Origin: Paludibacter sp. | GTDB lineage: Bacteria; Bacteroidota; Bacteroidia; Bacteroidales; Paludibacteraceae | Direction: 5' to 3' | Assembly: GCA_010365115.1 (NCBI GenBank) | Contig: JAAFGX010000040.1 | Coordinates: 1-35,060, forward strand | DNA: 35,060 bases | Notes under the pieces: generated by a model | Told to the model about the DNA's origin: nothing | Databases searched by the model: none | What the model saw: the letters and a program-made list of their open reading frames with translations, nothing else | Shown here: piece by piece, positions 1-7,720 of the stretch | Numbering within the stretch: the first letter of the stretch is position 1 | Layout of the letters: each line of letters begins with the position of its first letter | Translations under genes and position numbers: made by a program

Positions 1-18
1 TATTGCAAACTCTAAACC

Positions 19-92
19 GGTCCTATAGCTCAGCTGGTTAGAGCACCTGACTCATAATCAGGTGGTCCCTGGTTCGAGCCCAGGTGGGACCA
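19..92 (+). tRNA. tRNA with CAT anticodon (Met, or possibly Ile2)
   Basis: A full cloverleaf is visible. The acceptor stem GGTCCTA pairs with TGGGACC (85-91), the anticodon loop is CTCATAA with a five-pair stem CTGAC/..TCAG, the T stem-loop is CCTGG-TTCGAGC-CCAGG, and the discriminator base is A92. No CCA is encoded. The anticodon CAT reads Met, but a lysidine-modified tRNA-Ile2 has the same anticodon and I cannot separate the two by eye. The gene is the insertion site of the two elements that follow: its 3' half, starting in the anticodon loop, is repeated at 12498 and 34894. Confidence 0.95.
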
Positions 93-93
93 C
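51..93 (+). repeat. Attachment site copy 1 (left end of element 1)
   Basis: This 43-bp stretch runs from the anticodon loop of the tRNA to one base past the discriminator. It is identical to 12498-12540 and 34894-34936. It is the leftmost junction of a tandem insertion. Because the tRNA 5' half lies only here, this copy keeps the tRNA functional. Confidence 0.93.
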
Positions 94-104
94 TTTTAAA
101 ATCA

Positions 105-134
105 AGCCTTTACAGTAATGTAAGGGCTTTTTTT
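105..134 (+). terminator. Rho-independent terminator after the tRNA, carried by element 1
   Basis: Stem AGCCTTTACA (105-114) pairs with TGTAAGGGCT (119-128) with one G-T wobble and a GTAA loop, followed by a run of T. A near-identical terminator lies at the left end of element 2 (12552-12580). The chromosomal side at 34941 has a different one, so this terminator came in with the element. Confidence 0.8.
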
Positions 135-143
135 ATGGTCTAT

Positions 144-164
144 AACGAACATTCGACGAACATT
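144..164 (+). repeat. Left integrase arm-site pair of element 1
   Basis: AACGAACATT (144-153) and GACGAACATT (155-164) are direct repeats with an 11-bp period. The same GACGAAC pair, also 11 bp apart, lies upstream of the element 1 integrase at 12364-12381. Element 2 has a different pair in the matching positions. Arm-type binding by the integrase N-terminal domain is inferred. Confidence 0.6.
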
Positions 165-204
165 AAAGGAAAACAAAGACTAAAAAGCATTGATTGTTTT
201 TTCT

Positions 205-212
205 TATATTTG
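205..212 (+). promoter_or_regulatory. Possible -7 element for the left-end gene
   Basis: TATATTTG matches the Bacteroidota -7 consensus TAnnTTTG and lies 21 bp before the ATG at 234. I see no convincing -33 element at the usual spacing, so this is tentative. Confidence 0.3.
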
Positions 213-233
213 AGTTTTAAAATTTAAAAAAAT

Positions 234-947
234 ATGAATACTCCTAGTCTTTCCCTTTTTTATTCGGTGGTTTTATCCTTTTTATTTGTCTTTGAATCCT
301 ATGCTTATTTTAGTAGTATCATACCGATTTTAATCGATAGATCCTTTGGTGACGAAACAGAATTTAATTCAAAATTGAATAGAAGAAAAGCGGTGCTAAG
401 GAGTTGGTTTTTTGGTTCATTTTCTATTGCTTGTGGTTATGCTCTCTTTATGATAAAACACAATGAAAATAAATACTTAATCTTATTCTATTTTGTTATA
501 GGGATTGTTTTAATGTTTCTTCTTCATTATTTGCCAAAAAAAATAGAAAACAATGTTTATTATAAAGATTTTGATGATTCAACTCCCATTGTCAAAGTGT
601 TAGATGATTTGAAGAAAAGTAAATTTAATGAAGATGAAATTAGAAGTCTTTTTGATAATGCTTTAAAATATAATTATTTTAACTGTGAGTTTTATCAATT
701 TGAGAGACTAATAAAACTAGAAGGAAATCACAAAAAAATAAATTGGTTGCCTGTAGGGAGAAAAAAAATTCCTAACAAAAAGTTGCTTTTAAGTTTTTTG
801 AATGAGATTTTTGGAAATCAGTTTATAAAGATTGATAAAAAAGTAGTTTGTAGTTTTATAAATAATAATTTTGATTTAAAAGATTACCCAATGAATCCAG
901 ATAATGTTGGAAAATGGGTAACTGGTAAAAATAAGGAAAAGGCGTAA
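234..947 (+). CDS. Hypothetical membrane protein at left end of element 1
   Basis: This 237-residue protein has hydrophobic segments near residues 8-35, 58-75 and 80-98, then a soluble C-terminal part of about 130 residues. The first part is likely membrane-anchored; the C-terminal part is charged, with a short helical region around residues 120-160 and a basic stretch KINWLPVGRKKIPNKK near residue 170. I do not recognise the family. A 242-residue protein with two N-terminal membrane segments occupies the same place in element 2 (12707-13435), so a left-end membrane gene seems to be part of the shared element plan. It starts with ATG after an A-rich leader and ends in a strong terminator (950-982). 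Its role is unknown. Confidence 0.8.
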   Translation: MNTPSLSLFYSVVLSFLFVFESYAYFSSIIPILIDRSFGDETEFNSKLNRRKAVLRSWFFGSFSIACGYALFMIKHNENKYLILFYFVIGIVLMFLLHYLPKKIENNVYYKDFDDSTPIVKVLDDLKKSKFNEDEIRSLFDNALKYNYFNCEFYQFERLIKLEGNHKKINWLPVGRKKIPNKKLLLSFLNEIFGNQFIKIDKKVVCSFINNNFDLKDYPMNPDNVGKWVTGKNKEKA

Positions 948-949
948 AG

Positions 950-982
950 TAAGGCGTAAGCCTTAACGCCTTATTTTTCTTA
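950..982 (+). terminator. Terminator after the left-end membrane gene
   Basis: TAAGGCGT (950-957) pairs perfectly with ACGCCTTA (966-973) around an 8-nt loop, followed by a T-rich tail. Confidence 0.8.
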
Positions 983-1031
983 TCGTTTCTCATTCATTCC
1001 TTTGCTTCATAATTCTAAACAAAAGAAAATT

Positions 1032-1316
1032 ATGAGGAATCTACAAATCGAAGAAAAGCTATTCAATATAGAGAATAGTATTTCGAAATTAAGTATCGCA
1101 GTTAAAACAATCTTATCGCAAGAAGAAGCTGCGGAATTTTTAGGTTATAAACCTAGCTACCTTTATAAATTAACTGCTGACAAAAAAATTAAGTTTTTCA
1201 AACCCTTAGGAAAACTCAATTACTTCCGTAAACAAGACTTGGAAGATTTTTTATTACAAAATCCTAGTGAACCGATTTCGCAAATCGAGCAAGAATCTAA
1301 TAATTGGAAAAAATAA
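1032..1316 (+). CDS. Excisionase-like helix-turn-helix protein (HTH_17 type)
   Basis: A 94-residue DNA-binding protein of the small MerR/excisionase-like HTH family. The motif LSQEEAAEFLGYKPSYLYKL is the helix-turn-helix, followed by the wing KIKFFKPLGKLNYFRKQDLEDFL typical of the family, in which the last helix reads as a 'directs to DNA' element. I chose ATG 1032 over the upstream in-frame TTG at 1002 because element 2 has a homologous gene (13528) whose ATG lies at nearly the same distance after a shared leader TCATAATTCTAAA (here 1007-1019). In integrative elements such proteins usually assist excision or regulate the downstream replication and transfer genes. Which of these it does here is not shown by the sequence. 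Confidence 0.85.
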   Translation: MRNLQIEEKLFNIENSISKLSIAVKTILSQEEAAEFLGYKPSYLYKLTADKKIKFFKPLGKLNYFRKQDLEDFLLQNPSEPISQIEQESNNWKK

Positions 1317-1331
1317 CTAAATCAAATTTTT

Positions 1332-1511
1332 ATGGAAAATAAAAACATTAGATTGGTTATTCTACTAATCATTTTCTCGACTCTTGCTGTTCTGCAAATA
1401 TACCTTTTCAACAAAGACTTTACTTTATTGAGTTCTTTAGGAATGCTTTTTAATGCCTTTGTCATGGCTTGTTATGCCAAAGGAATCATTAATAATCTTC
1501 GCGAAAAATAG
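1332..1511 (+). CDS. Small membrane protein (59 aa)
   Basis: ATG at 1332 opens a 59-residue frame ending at TAG 1509-1511. It starts 15 bp after the HTH gene and is on the same strand. The translation begins MENKNIRLVILLIIFSTLAV and has two hydrophobic segments (about residues 6-24 and 32-50) separated by a short polar stretch YLFNKDFT, giving a likely helical hairpin in the inner membrane. The end is charged (NNLREK). I do not recognise it. The position within the HTH-helicase interval suggests it is co-transcribed with the HTH gene. Confidence 0.6.
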   Translation: MENKNIRLVILLIIFSTLAVLQIYLFNKDFTLLSSLGMLFNAFVMACYAKGIINNLREK

Positions 1512-1562
1512 TAAAAAAAGAAAGCGTGCAATTCTGCCAAATTGCAACGCGTAAATAAATCA

Positions 1563-1598
1563 TTGTATATCACAAATATACAAAAACTCATTGTATAT
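1563..1598. promoter_or_regulatory. Candidate operator before the element 1 helicase
   Basis: TTGTATAT (1563-1570) and ATATACAA (1576-1583) form a perfect 8-bp inverted repeat with a 5-bp spacer. A third half-site TTGTATAT (1591-1598) overlaps the helicase ATG at 1597. This layout fits a repressor site controlling the replication genes; the binding protein could be the HTH protein encoded at 1032. The assignment is inferred. Confidence 0.5.
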
Positions 1599-2811
1599 GA
1601 AAGACAAATATATCAGGGTCCAGACAACTTATTTCAAAAAATCTCTTTTCCCTACTCTTTCAGGAGATAGTATTGAAATACTTATTCCATGGAGTCCTGA
1701 GCTTTTAAGGCAAGATTTTGGAAAAAATATCCTTTCAGAGATTGAAATTTATGACGGTTTTATTTGTATACCTGAAAATCGTCCAGAATTATTTAAGAAA
1801 AGAGTTCAAGACTATTACAACACATATCACGCAATTAGTAAAAAACCAATTGAGGGAGACATAAGTAATACCATAAAATTTATAGAACATATTTTCGGTG
1901 AACAAAAAGAACTAGGAATTGATTATTTCCAGCTTTTGTACCTAAATCCAACCCAGTTCCTTCCCATACTCTGTCTGGTATCCAAGGAAAGGGAGACAGG
2001 TAAAAGTACAATGCTAAAATGGCTCAAAGAAATTTTTGAGTACAATATGACATTTTTAACTAATAGTGATTTTACCTCACAATTTAACAGCGATTGGACG
2101 AATCGATTAATTATTGCAGTTGACGAGGTGTTGTTTAAGACGGATGAGTTGACAGAGAGAATAAAATACTTATCTACTACTAATTCTCATAAAACTGAGG
2201 CTAAAGGTAAAGATAAAAAAGAAGCTCATTTCTTTGGGAAATTTATACTGTGTTCTAATAATGAAAGCTCATTCATAAAAGTAGACAAAGAAGAAACAAG
2301 GTTTTGGGTTAGAAAAATTGAAAAATACGAAAAAGAAGATGTCGATTTTTTAAGCAAGTTAATGAGCGAAATTCCTGCTTTTCTGCACTTCATATCAAAT
2401 CGAAAAATTTCTACGGGTAATAATTCGAGGATGTGGTTTACTCCACAGCAGATAAAGACTAAAGCATTAGAAAAGCTTGTGAAATTCAATTCTAATAAAA
2501 TAGAAATTGAATTAGCAAATGTTTTGATAAATACGATGGATAGCCTAGATGCTGAAATAATACAATTCTGTTTTTCTGATTTATTGAATTTTCTAAACAA
2601 GTTCAAAATTAAACACGATGCTAATGAAATAAAAAAAATCATTCGCAACGACTGGAAGTTACAGCAACAATCTAATTCAAATCAATATCAGAAAATCACT
2701 GTCACAAATGATTTAGATTTTTACCAAAATTTGAGTAAAGGAAGATACTATACTGTTTCTAGAGAATTTTTATTGAAAGATTTTGATGATTTGATGATAA
2801 AGGGCGATTAA
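1597..2811 (+). CDS. SF3/VirE-type replicative helicase of element 1
   Basis: A 404-residue P-loop ATPase of the primase-associated SF3 helicase class common in Bacteroidota mobile elements (DUF5906 / virulence-associated E-like). Walker A is ETGKST (G135, K136, S137), Walker B is LIIAVDEV (D176, E177), a sensor-1-like strand is FGKFILCSNN, and an arginine-finger-like EETRFWVRK follows. There is no primase domain in the N-terminal ~100 residues that I can recognise; the primase is a separate gene at 3016. I chose ATG 1597, not the TTG at 1591, because the upstream codons overlap the operator-like repeat. It probably unwinds the excised circle for replication before transfer. The last codons already contain two copies of the TGATGA repeat that fills the next intergenic region. 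Confidence 0.82.
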   Translation: MKDKYIRVQTTYFKKSLFPTLSGDSIEILIPWSPELLRQDFGKNILSEIEIYDGFICIPENRPELFKKRVQDYYNTYHAISKKPIEGDISNTIKFIEHIFGEQKELGIDYFQLLYLNPTQFLPILCLVSKERETGKSTMLKWLKEIFEYNMTFLTNSDFTSQFNSDWTNRLIIAVDEVLFKTDELTERIKYLSTTNSHKTEAKGKDKKEAHFFGKFILCSNNESSFIKVDKEETRFWVRKIEKYEKEDVDFLSKLMSEIPAFLHFISNRKISTGNNSRMWFTPQQIKTKALEKLVKFNSNKIEIELANVLINTMDSLDAEIIQFCFSDLLNFLNKFKIKHDANEIKKIIRNDWKLQQQSNSNQYQKITVTNDLDFYQNLSKGRYYTVSREFLLKDFDDLMIKGD

Positions 2812-2977
2812 CCCCTTATTAATAACCTTTTACGTTGTCATCAGTTTGTCATCAAAAAAAAGATTGATGACGAATAAATGATGAAGAATTATAAACAATG
2901 ATGAATTGATGATAAAATGATGATAAAAGATTCTTAGAATATATAAAGGCTAAGGATTGTTTGTCATCAATTCATCA
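2784..2977. repeat. TGATGA/TCATCA repeat array, candidate replication origin of element 1
   Basis: Eleven copies of TGATGA or its complement lie in 194 bp: 2784, 2792, 2865, 2879, 2899, 2907 and 2918 on the plus strand, and TCATCA at 2838, 2849, 2964 and 2972. The longer form TTGTCATCA occurs at 2835, 2846 and 2961, the first two 11 bp apart, and its inverse TTGATGAC is at 2864. It sits between helicase and primase genes. Element 2 has an unrelated repeat family in the same slot. Iteron function is inferred. Confidence 0.6.
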
Positions 2978-3015
2978 CTTTTTTAAAGATTTTTAAACCT
3001 AGAATATTACAATCT

Positions 3016-3876
3016 ATGAATACTACTCAAGCAAAAGAAATATCAATAGAAAAAGTACTTCAAAATTTAGGATGTGAACCCACAAAATCAAATGAAAATG
3101 AAAGTTGGTATTTATCCCCTTTTAGAATTGAAAAATCAGCCTCTTTTAAGCTCAATAGAAAGATTAATCGATGGTTTGACCACGGAGAACAAAAAGGAGG
3201 TAATGTAATCGACTTTGTAATTGAAAAATTCGGATTTAATGTTACTGAAGCTTTGAGCTATCTAGAAAAGTTTGATTCATTTTTTTCTTTTCAAAAGCAA
3301 GTTTTTGAAACTCCAGTAAAAGAGCAAAATAATGAGAACCATATCGAAAAAATAATACAAATTAAACATTTAGCATTAATCCAATATTTAAAAAGTAGAG
3401 GAATTACTAAGTTTCAAACAGAGAGTAATCTTAAAGAGGTTTATTATACTATCAACGACAAGAAATATTTTGCGATAGGGTTTGAGAACAAAAGTGGTGG
3501 TTTTGAAATTCGTTCTAAGTATGCGAAAATCTGTTTAGGTAAAAAAGACATCACCATTATTTCAAACAAATCTCAAATATTGAGAATATTCGAAGGCTTT
3601 TTTGATTACCTCTCATTTATTCAAATCAGAGATAATAAAAAGGTGGAGCAATCAGATTATCTTATTTTAAATTCTGCCGCTTTGATAACTAAAAATTTAT
3701 CGGTTTTGGAAAACTACCAAACCATTGAATTGTATTTAGATAATGATACCACAGGAAATAAATACACAGAAATTATCAAAGAATCTTTTAAAAACTCAGT
3801 TGATTGCAGCTCCCTTTTCAATGGATATAAAGACTTTAACGAATGGTTTTGCACCAACAATTTCAGGTCTCGATAA
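3016..3876 (+). CDS. Toprim-domain primase-like protein of element 1
   Basis: A 286-residue DnaG-related protein. The N-terminal ~75 residues align with the CHC2 zinc-finger fold (SPFRIEKSASFKL, WFDHGEQKGGNVIDFVIEKF), but the zinc-binding Cys/His positions are mostly lost, so it probably does not bind zinc in the usual way. The C-terminal part is a Toprim domain with the acidic motifs EGFFDYLS (E193) and LYLDNDTTG (D242, D244). The element 2 homologue (15296-16165) has the same layout with E193, D241 and D243. It likely primes DNA synthesis on the element or acts with the helicase. It starts 39 bp after the repeat array and its 3' end runs into the candidate oriT. Confidence 0.85.
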   Translation: MNTTQAKEISIEKVLQNLGCEPTKSNENESWYLSPFRIEKSASFKLNRKINRWFDHGEQKGGNVIDFVIEKFGFNVTEALSYLEKFDSFFSFQKQVFETPVKEQNNENHIEKIIQIKHLALIQYLKSRGITKFQTESNLKEVYYTINDKKYFAIGFENKSGGFEIRSKYAKICLGKKDITIISNKSQILRIFEGFFDYLSFIQIRDNKKVEQSDYLILNSAALITKNLSVLENYQTIELYLDNDTTGNKYTEIIKESFKNSVDCSSLFNGYKDFNEWFCTNNFRSR

Positions 3877-3960
3877 ACACAAAAATGATCGAGATGTGCC
3901 GTTGTGGTCACAATTGCTTCGCATTGCACCAAAACGGCTCTCGTTTTTTACGCCCGATGG
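3868..3960. other. Candidate oriT of element 1
   Basis: The ~120-bp interval before the MobC gene is denser in G+C than its surroundings and rich in inverted repeats: TCTCGAT (3868-3874) with ATCGAGA (3888-3894), TTGTG-GT-CACAA (3902-3913), and AAAACG (3931-3936) with CGTTTT (3942-3947) followed by T. A transfer origin next to the mobC-relaxase pair is the usual arrangement. The nic site cannot be assigned by eye, and the last hairpin could instead be a terminator for the primase gene. Confidence 0.45.
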
Positions 3961-4000
3961 TTGCAAAAAAGAAAATTTCATTCATTAAAATTAAAAAAAT

Positions 4001-4297
4001 ATGAAAGACAATCTTATAAAATTTCGAGTATCTAAAATTGAATATTTGATAATAAAAAAACAAGCTTCAAATAGTGGTATTTCAGTTTCTGAACTTATGA
4101 GAGCTTTGGTTTTTAATTACAAATTGTCTAGCAAATTGACACCTGAAGAAATTGTATGTTATCAATTATTATCAAAATATGCAGACAATTTTAGGAGAAT
4201 TTCAAATCTCTTTAAACTAGGAGACACTACAGGGGTAAAAGAAGAATCCATAGCAACAAGTAAATTAATTCGTGAGCATTTAATGAAACTCAAATAA
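4001..4297 (+). CDS. MobC-like relaxosome accessory protein
   Basis: A 98-residue protein with the N-terminal ribbon-helix-helix pattern of plasmid MobC proteins: a basic strand IKFRVSKIEYLIIKKQA followed by SGISVSELMRALVFNY. The C-terminal half contains the MobC-type helix NFRRISNLFKLGD. Such proteins bind oriT and open or bend it for the relaxase. It lies just after the candidate oriT and 3 bp before the relaxase gene, so the two are almost certainly translated from one message. Confidence 0.8.
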   Translation: MKDNLIKFRVSKIEYLIIKKQASNSGISVSELMRALVFNYKLSSKLTPEEIVCYQLLSKYADNFRRISNLFKLGDTTGVKEESIATSKLIREHLMKLK

Positions 4298-4299
4298 TT

Positions 4300-5436
4300 A
4301 TGATTGGTCTTTCAAAAAGTTGTAACGGTGGTGGCGCATTGGCAAATTACGTGCTTAATGAAAATAAAGGTTATGAACTTGACAGGAATTTACTTTGTGG
4401 TTCTACTCCAAAAGAAATCGTTGAAGAAATGAAAGTCATTCAAGATTTAAACCAAAGGGCAACTAACAAAACTTTTAGTTTGGTTCTCTCTCCTGATATC
4501 AAGGACAGTCAAAAATTGACCAATAAGGAACTGAAAGAGATAGCACAGGATTATTTAACCAGATTAGGAATTGATCCTGTAAAACAGCAGTATGTCGCTT
4601 TTGTACATACTGAGAAGCAACATAAACATATTCACATCATTGCAAGCAGAGTGCAGCCAAACGGGAAACTCATTTCAGATCATCATATTGGGAAAAGAGG
4701 ACAATGGATAGCACACGAAATAGCAAAAGAAAGGGGTTTGGTTTCAGCAAAGGAAAAAATGTTTGAAAACATTAAAAATATCGACCAAAAAAAAGGGGAC
4801 TTTAAAAACCTAAAAACAGAAATTTTTAGAAAACATCAATCTATCGTTAGAGCTAATCCAAATACACTTAGTAATTATATCAAGGCAATGGATAAAAATG
4901 GATTAGAAATTAAGCCAACTATAAACAAACAAGGACAAATACAAGGTTTTAGAGTAATTGATAAAGGAACAAAGACAGACCATAAAATGAGTGATATAAA
5001 CAGTTCTATGTCAGGGTCTAATTTAATTAAAAATGGATTGAAAAATGATTTAGGAATTCCATTAGACAAGACTTTACAAGCAGTTGAAGACAGACAAATT
5101 CATAAATTGAAAACAAAAACTAGTGAATTAAACACTTCTCTTTTAAAGCCATTAAAAACAGCTTCTAAAGGGTTAAAACCAAGTCTCAAAAATTTTAATT
5201 TTTCAGAACGAAAAGAAATAAAAACAAAAGAAGATTATTTACATGCTATAAAAGAATATAAATTCATAGAAGAAGTTGTAAAGCCAGTTTCTATAATCAA
5301 TATGGATTTTATTGAAGCCAGACGACAAGCAGGAATTTTAAAAGATTACGAATCAAAAAAAGAACTTGAAAAAATTGAGGATAGTGAAAAGTCCGAAAAA
5401 GAAATTAAATCAAACCAAAACAACTTAGAAATATGA
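4300..5436 (+). CDS. Relaxase / mobilization nuclease (MOBP type)
   Basis: A 378-residue protein of the Relaxase family (PF03432). The three-histidine metal-binding motif is clear in HTEKQHKHIHIIASR, with H103, H108, H110 and H112. The likely catalytic Tyr is near the N-terminus (candidates Y17 in ALANYVLNENKGY or Y25). The C-terminal ~150 residues are lysine-rich and low in complexity. It would nick oriT, stay attached to the 5' end and lead the strand into a conjugation channel. The next gene overlaps it by 4 bp (ATGA at 5433), indicating translational coupling. Confidence 0.88.
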   Translation: MIGLSKSCNGGGALANYVLNENKGYELDRNLLCGSTPKEIVEEMKVIQDLNQRATNKTFSLVLSPDIKDSQKLTNKELKEIAQDYLTRLGIDPVKQQYVAFVHTEKQHKHIHIIASRVQPNGKLISDHHIGKRGQWIAHEIAKERGLVSAKEKMFENIKNIDQKKGDFKNLKTEIFRKHQSIVRANPNTLSNYIKAMDKNGLEIKPTINKQGQIQGFRVIDKGTKTDHKMSDINSSMSGSNLIKNGLKNDLGIPLDKTLQAVEDRQIHKLKTKTSELNTSLLKPLKTASKGLKPSLKNFNFSERKEIKTKEDYLHAIKEYKFIEEVVKPVSIINMDFIEARRQAGILKDYESKKELEKIEDSEKSEKEIKSNQNNLEI

Positions 5437-5741
5437 GTAAAAATACCGAAATCCTAGTAGAAATATTAAGTGATGAAATAGTAAAATTAGAAAAATTAGT
5501 GTTAATGCAAAAAGAAAACATCTTACAATATGAAGAAAGCTTAAAAATAGCAGCAAATTCTGAAATTTCAACGAAAAGATTAGAAGAGGTCATTGCTTTT
5601 TGGAACAAACTATTTAATATCCAAAAAGATCAAATAAAGGACTTGCAGAGAATACAACTAATTGAAAATAAATCTAATCGATTTATTACTTATGTTTTAC
5701 TAGCAGTTAGTGTTTTATTATTAACAATAAAATTATTTTAA
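5433..5741 (+). CDS. Small coiled-coil protein with C-terminal membrane anchor
   Basis: A 102-residue protein. Residues ~1-75 are strongly helical with heptad-like spacing of Leu/Ile (EILVEILSDEIVKLEKLVL), and residues ~83-101 form a single hydrophobic segment (FITYVLLAVSVLLLTIKLF) ending at the C-terminus. This is a tail-anchored topology. It overlaps the relaxase gene by 4 bp and precedes the coupling protein by 1 bp. It may help dock the relaxosome at the membrane; this is inferred only from position and topology. Confidence 0.75.
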   Translation: MSKNTEILVEILSDEIVKLEKLVLMQKENILQYEESLKIAANSEISTKRLEEVIAFWNKLFNIQKDQIKDLQRIQLIENKSNRFITYVLLAVSVLLLTIKLF

Positions 5742-5742
5742 T

Positions 5743-7689
5743 ATGTCATTAGGAGAAGTAACTTCATTAGGAGGAATTATAATTAAACTAATAAAATCAA
5801 TATTCGTTTTCGCGTTATTGGCTTCACCAATAATCGTTGAATTTCATCTCTTTTATTTTAGTTGTTTACATTTTTTAGGTATTGATTATCATGGATATTT
5901 AGAACCTAGTTTTTCGGGACACATGTACTCTAGCTTTTTGTTTTCATTCGAAAAGTTGTTTGAAAAAAGTAGTGTTTTAATTGATATATTGACAATGTTA
6001 GTCATAGGAGCAATTTTATATATATCATTTTATTACACTAAATCAAAGAAATTTCCAAGAGTAATAGTAGGGATTCTTATTAATAATAGCATCTTATACG
6101 TATCCTTAGCCTTGCTATTATTTTTATTCAGTAAACAAATAACACACAATACATCTATAACTTATATCTACAACCTTCTGCTGATACTAACTTTGGGAAT
6201 AATAGCACTAGCGGGTTTTTTAATATACAAGAAGAAGCATAAAAGAAATACTAAACCAGAAAAATTTACTGCTGCGGTAAAAAAAACTCAAGAGAGCGAA
6301 TTTGTATTTAAAACAAACTCCGGAGATATACATTTAAAAAACCCGTATCGAGGAATATTTATACAAGGAGGTGCAGGTTCTGGAAAATCAGTGAGCTTAT
6401 TTGAGCCAATAATTAAGCAAATAGGAAAGGCAGGATTCACGGGAATACTTTACGATTTTAAGAGTCCTGAATTAACTAACAAATTAAAAATCAGCTATCA
6501 AAAATCAAATGTAAAAGTTTATAATATTGACTTTAAACATCCTTATTTAAGCCAAAGAGCCAATCCAATAGACCCAAAATATTTGATAAAAAGTGCGGTC
6601 GCAATTGAATATGCGCAGGTACTGATCAATAATCTTATACCTGAAACTATAAAAAAAAATGATTTTTGGACAAATAACGCAAAAATGATTTTGGCAGGAG
6701 TTATTTGGTATTTAAGGAATGAATACCCTGAAAAATGTACGATACCACATACAATTTCTTTAATTCTGCATAATTCTGTCAATGAACTTATAGAGAAAGT
6801 AAGTCAAGATTATGAAGCTGGGGGTATGGTCGCAAGTTTAAGGGAAAGTATAGAACGAGGTTCCGAGAAAACAGTAGCCGGAATGCTTTCTACTTTACAA
6901 AATGCTTTGTCAATTTTAAATTCTCAGGACATATTTTGGATTCTTTCAGGTAACGATGTTGATTTACATTTAAACAACCCTGAAAACCCATCGATGTTAT
7001 GCTTGGGAAATGACAGTACTTTACCTGGTGTTTATAGCCCTATAATATCTCTAATAACAGCGGTATCACTAAAACAAATGAATAGACCCAACCAAGAAAA
7101 GTCTATCATTTTACTCGATGAAGCACCTACCATTTTCATTCCAAATATTGAGCAGATACCCGCAACAGCAAGAAGTAATAGGATTGCTACGGTTTTTGGA
7201 GTACAGGATATGAGTCAATTAATAGACAAATATGGAAAAGATAAATCTGAGGTAATAATTTCAAATCTAGGGAATCAGTTCTTTGGTAGAACAACTAATA
7301 CAAAGACTGGCGAAATGATACAGCATGTATTTTCTAAAACTGACAAGGTGTTCGTTTCCAAAAGTGAAGGATCTGGAACAAATGGAAAATTCATCCACTT
7401 AGGAAGCAATATGAATGAAGGGTTTTCCGAAAATGTACAAGAAAGAGATAGGGTAAAAGTCAGAGATTTAATAAATCTATCCAGTGGAGAATTTTATGGA
7501 ATAATTGCCGAAGGAACTCCAAGGGAGTTTTTGAAGGTACAATTTGAAAAGGGAGAAATAGATGAAATTTATATTGATCAAAGAATCCCCATAAATGATG
7601 TGATTATGAAAGACAATTATTTCAGAATTATTAAGGAGTGCAAAGACATATTTCTACACACGAAACAGAAAGACTATTCAGTAAACTAA
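5743..7689 (+). CDS. VirD4/TraG-family conjugative coupling protein (T4CP)
   Basis: A 648-residue protein. The N-terminal ~170 residues contain four to five hydrophobic segments (around 10-38, 80-100, 108-128, 135-162). The cytoplasmic ATPase follows with Walker A GGAGSGKS (G209-S216) and Walker B SIILLDEAP (D459, E460), and then the TraG/TraD C-terminal signature IATVFGVQDMSQL with downstream QFFGRTTN. T4CPs link the relaxase-DNA complex to a type IV secretion channel. The element lacks the channel itself, so it brings its own coupling protein and probably borrows the rest. It follows relaxase and anchor genes in one operon. Confidence 0.88.
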   Translation: MSLGEVTSLGGIIIKLIKSIFVFALLASPIIVEFHLFYFSCLHFLGIDYHGYLEPSFSGHMYSSFLFSFEKLFEKSSVLIDILTMLVIGAILYISFYYTKSKKFPRVIVGILINNSILYVSLALLLFLFSKQITHNTSITYIYNLLLILTLGIIALAGFLIYKKKHKRNTKPEKFTAAVKKTQESEFVFKTNSGDIHLKNPYRGIFIQGGAGSGKSVSLFEPIIKQIGKAGFTGILYDFKSPELTNKLKISYQKSNVKVYNIDFKHPYLSQRANPIDPKYLIKSAVAIEYAQVLINNLIPETIKKNDFWTNNAKMILAGVIWYLRNEYPEKCTIPHTISLILHNSVNELIEKVSQDYEAGGMVASLRESIERGSEKTVAGMLSTLQNALSILNSQDIFWILSGNDVDLHLNNPENPSMLCLGNDSTLPGVYSPIISLITAVSLKQMNRPNQEKSIILLDEAPTIFIPNIEQIPATARSNRIATVFGVQDMSQLIDKYGKDKSEVIISNLGNQFFGRTTNTKTGEMIQHVFSKTDKVFVSKSEGSGTNGKFIHLGSNMNEGFSENVQERDRVKVRDLINLSSGEFYGIIAEGTPREFLKVQFEKGEIDEIYIDQRIPINDVIMKDNYFRIIKECKDIFLHTKQKDYSVN

Positions 7690-7720
7690 ATAAGAGTATT
7701 AACAATTAATTTATAAAAAA

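Noticed and set aside
2226-2648. Minus-strand 140-codon frame inside the helicase gene
   Set aside because: It is fully covered by the helicase frame, which has clear ATPase motifs. The antisense frame has no recognisable feature.
2784-2977. CRISPR array
   Set aside because: The repeat units are only 6-9 bp, irregularly spaced and in both orientations, and no cas genes are present.
3743-3988. Overlapping plus-strand frame across the primase end and oriT candidate
   Set aside because: It overlaps the Toprim domain in another frame and then runs through inverted repeats. Conservation-type signals favour the primase frame.
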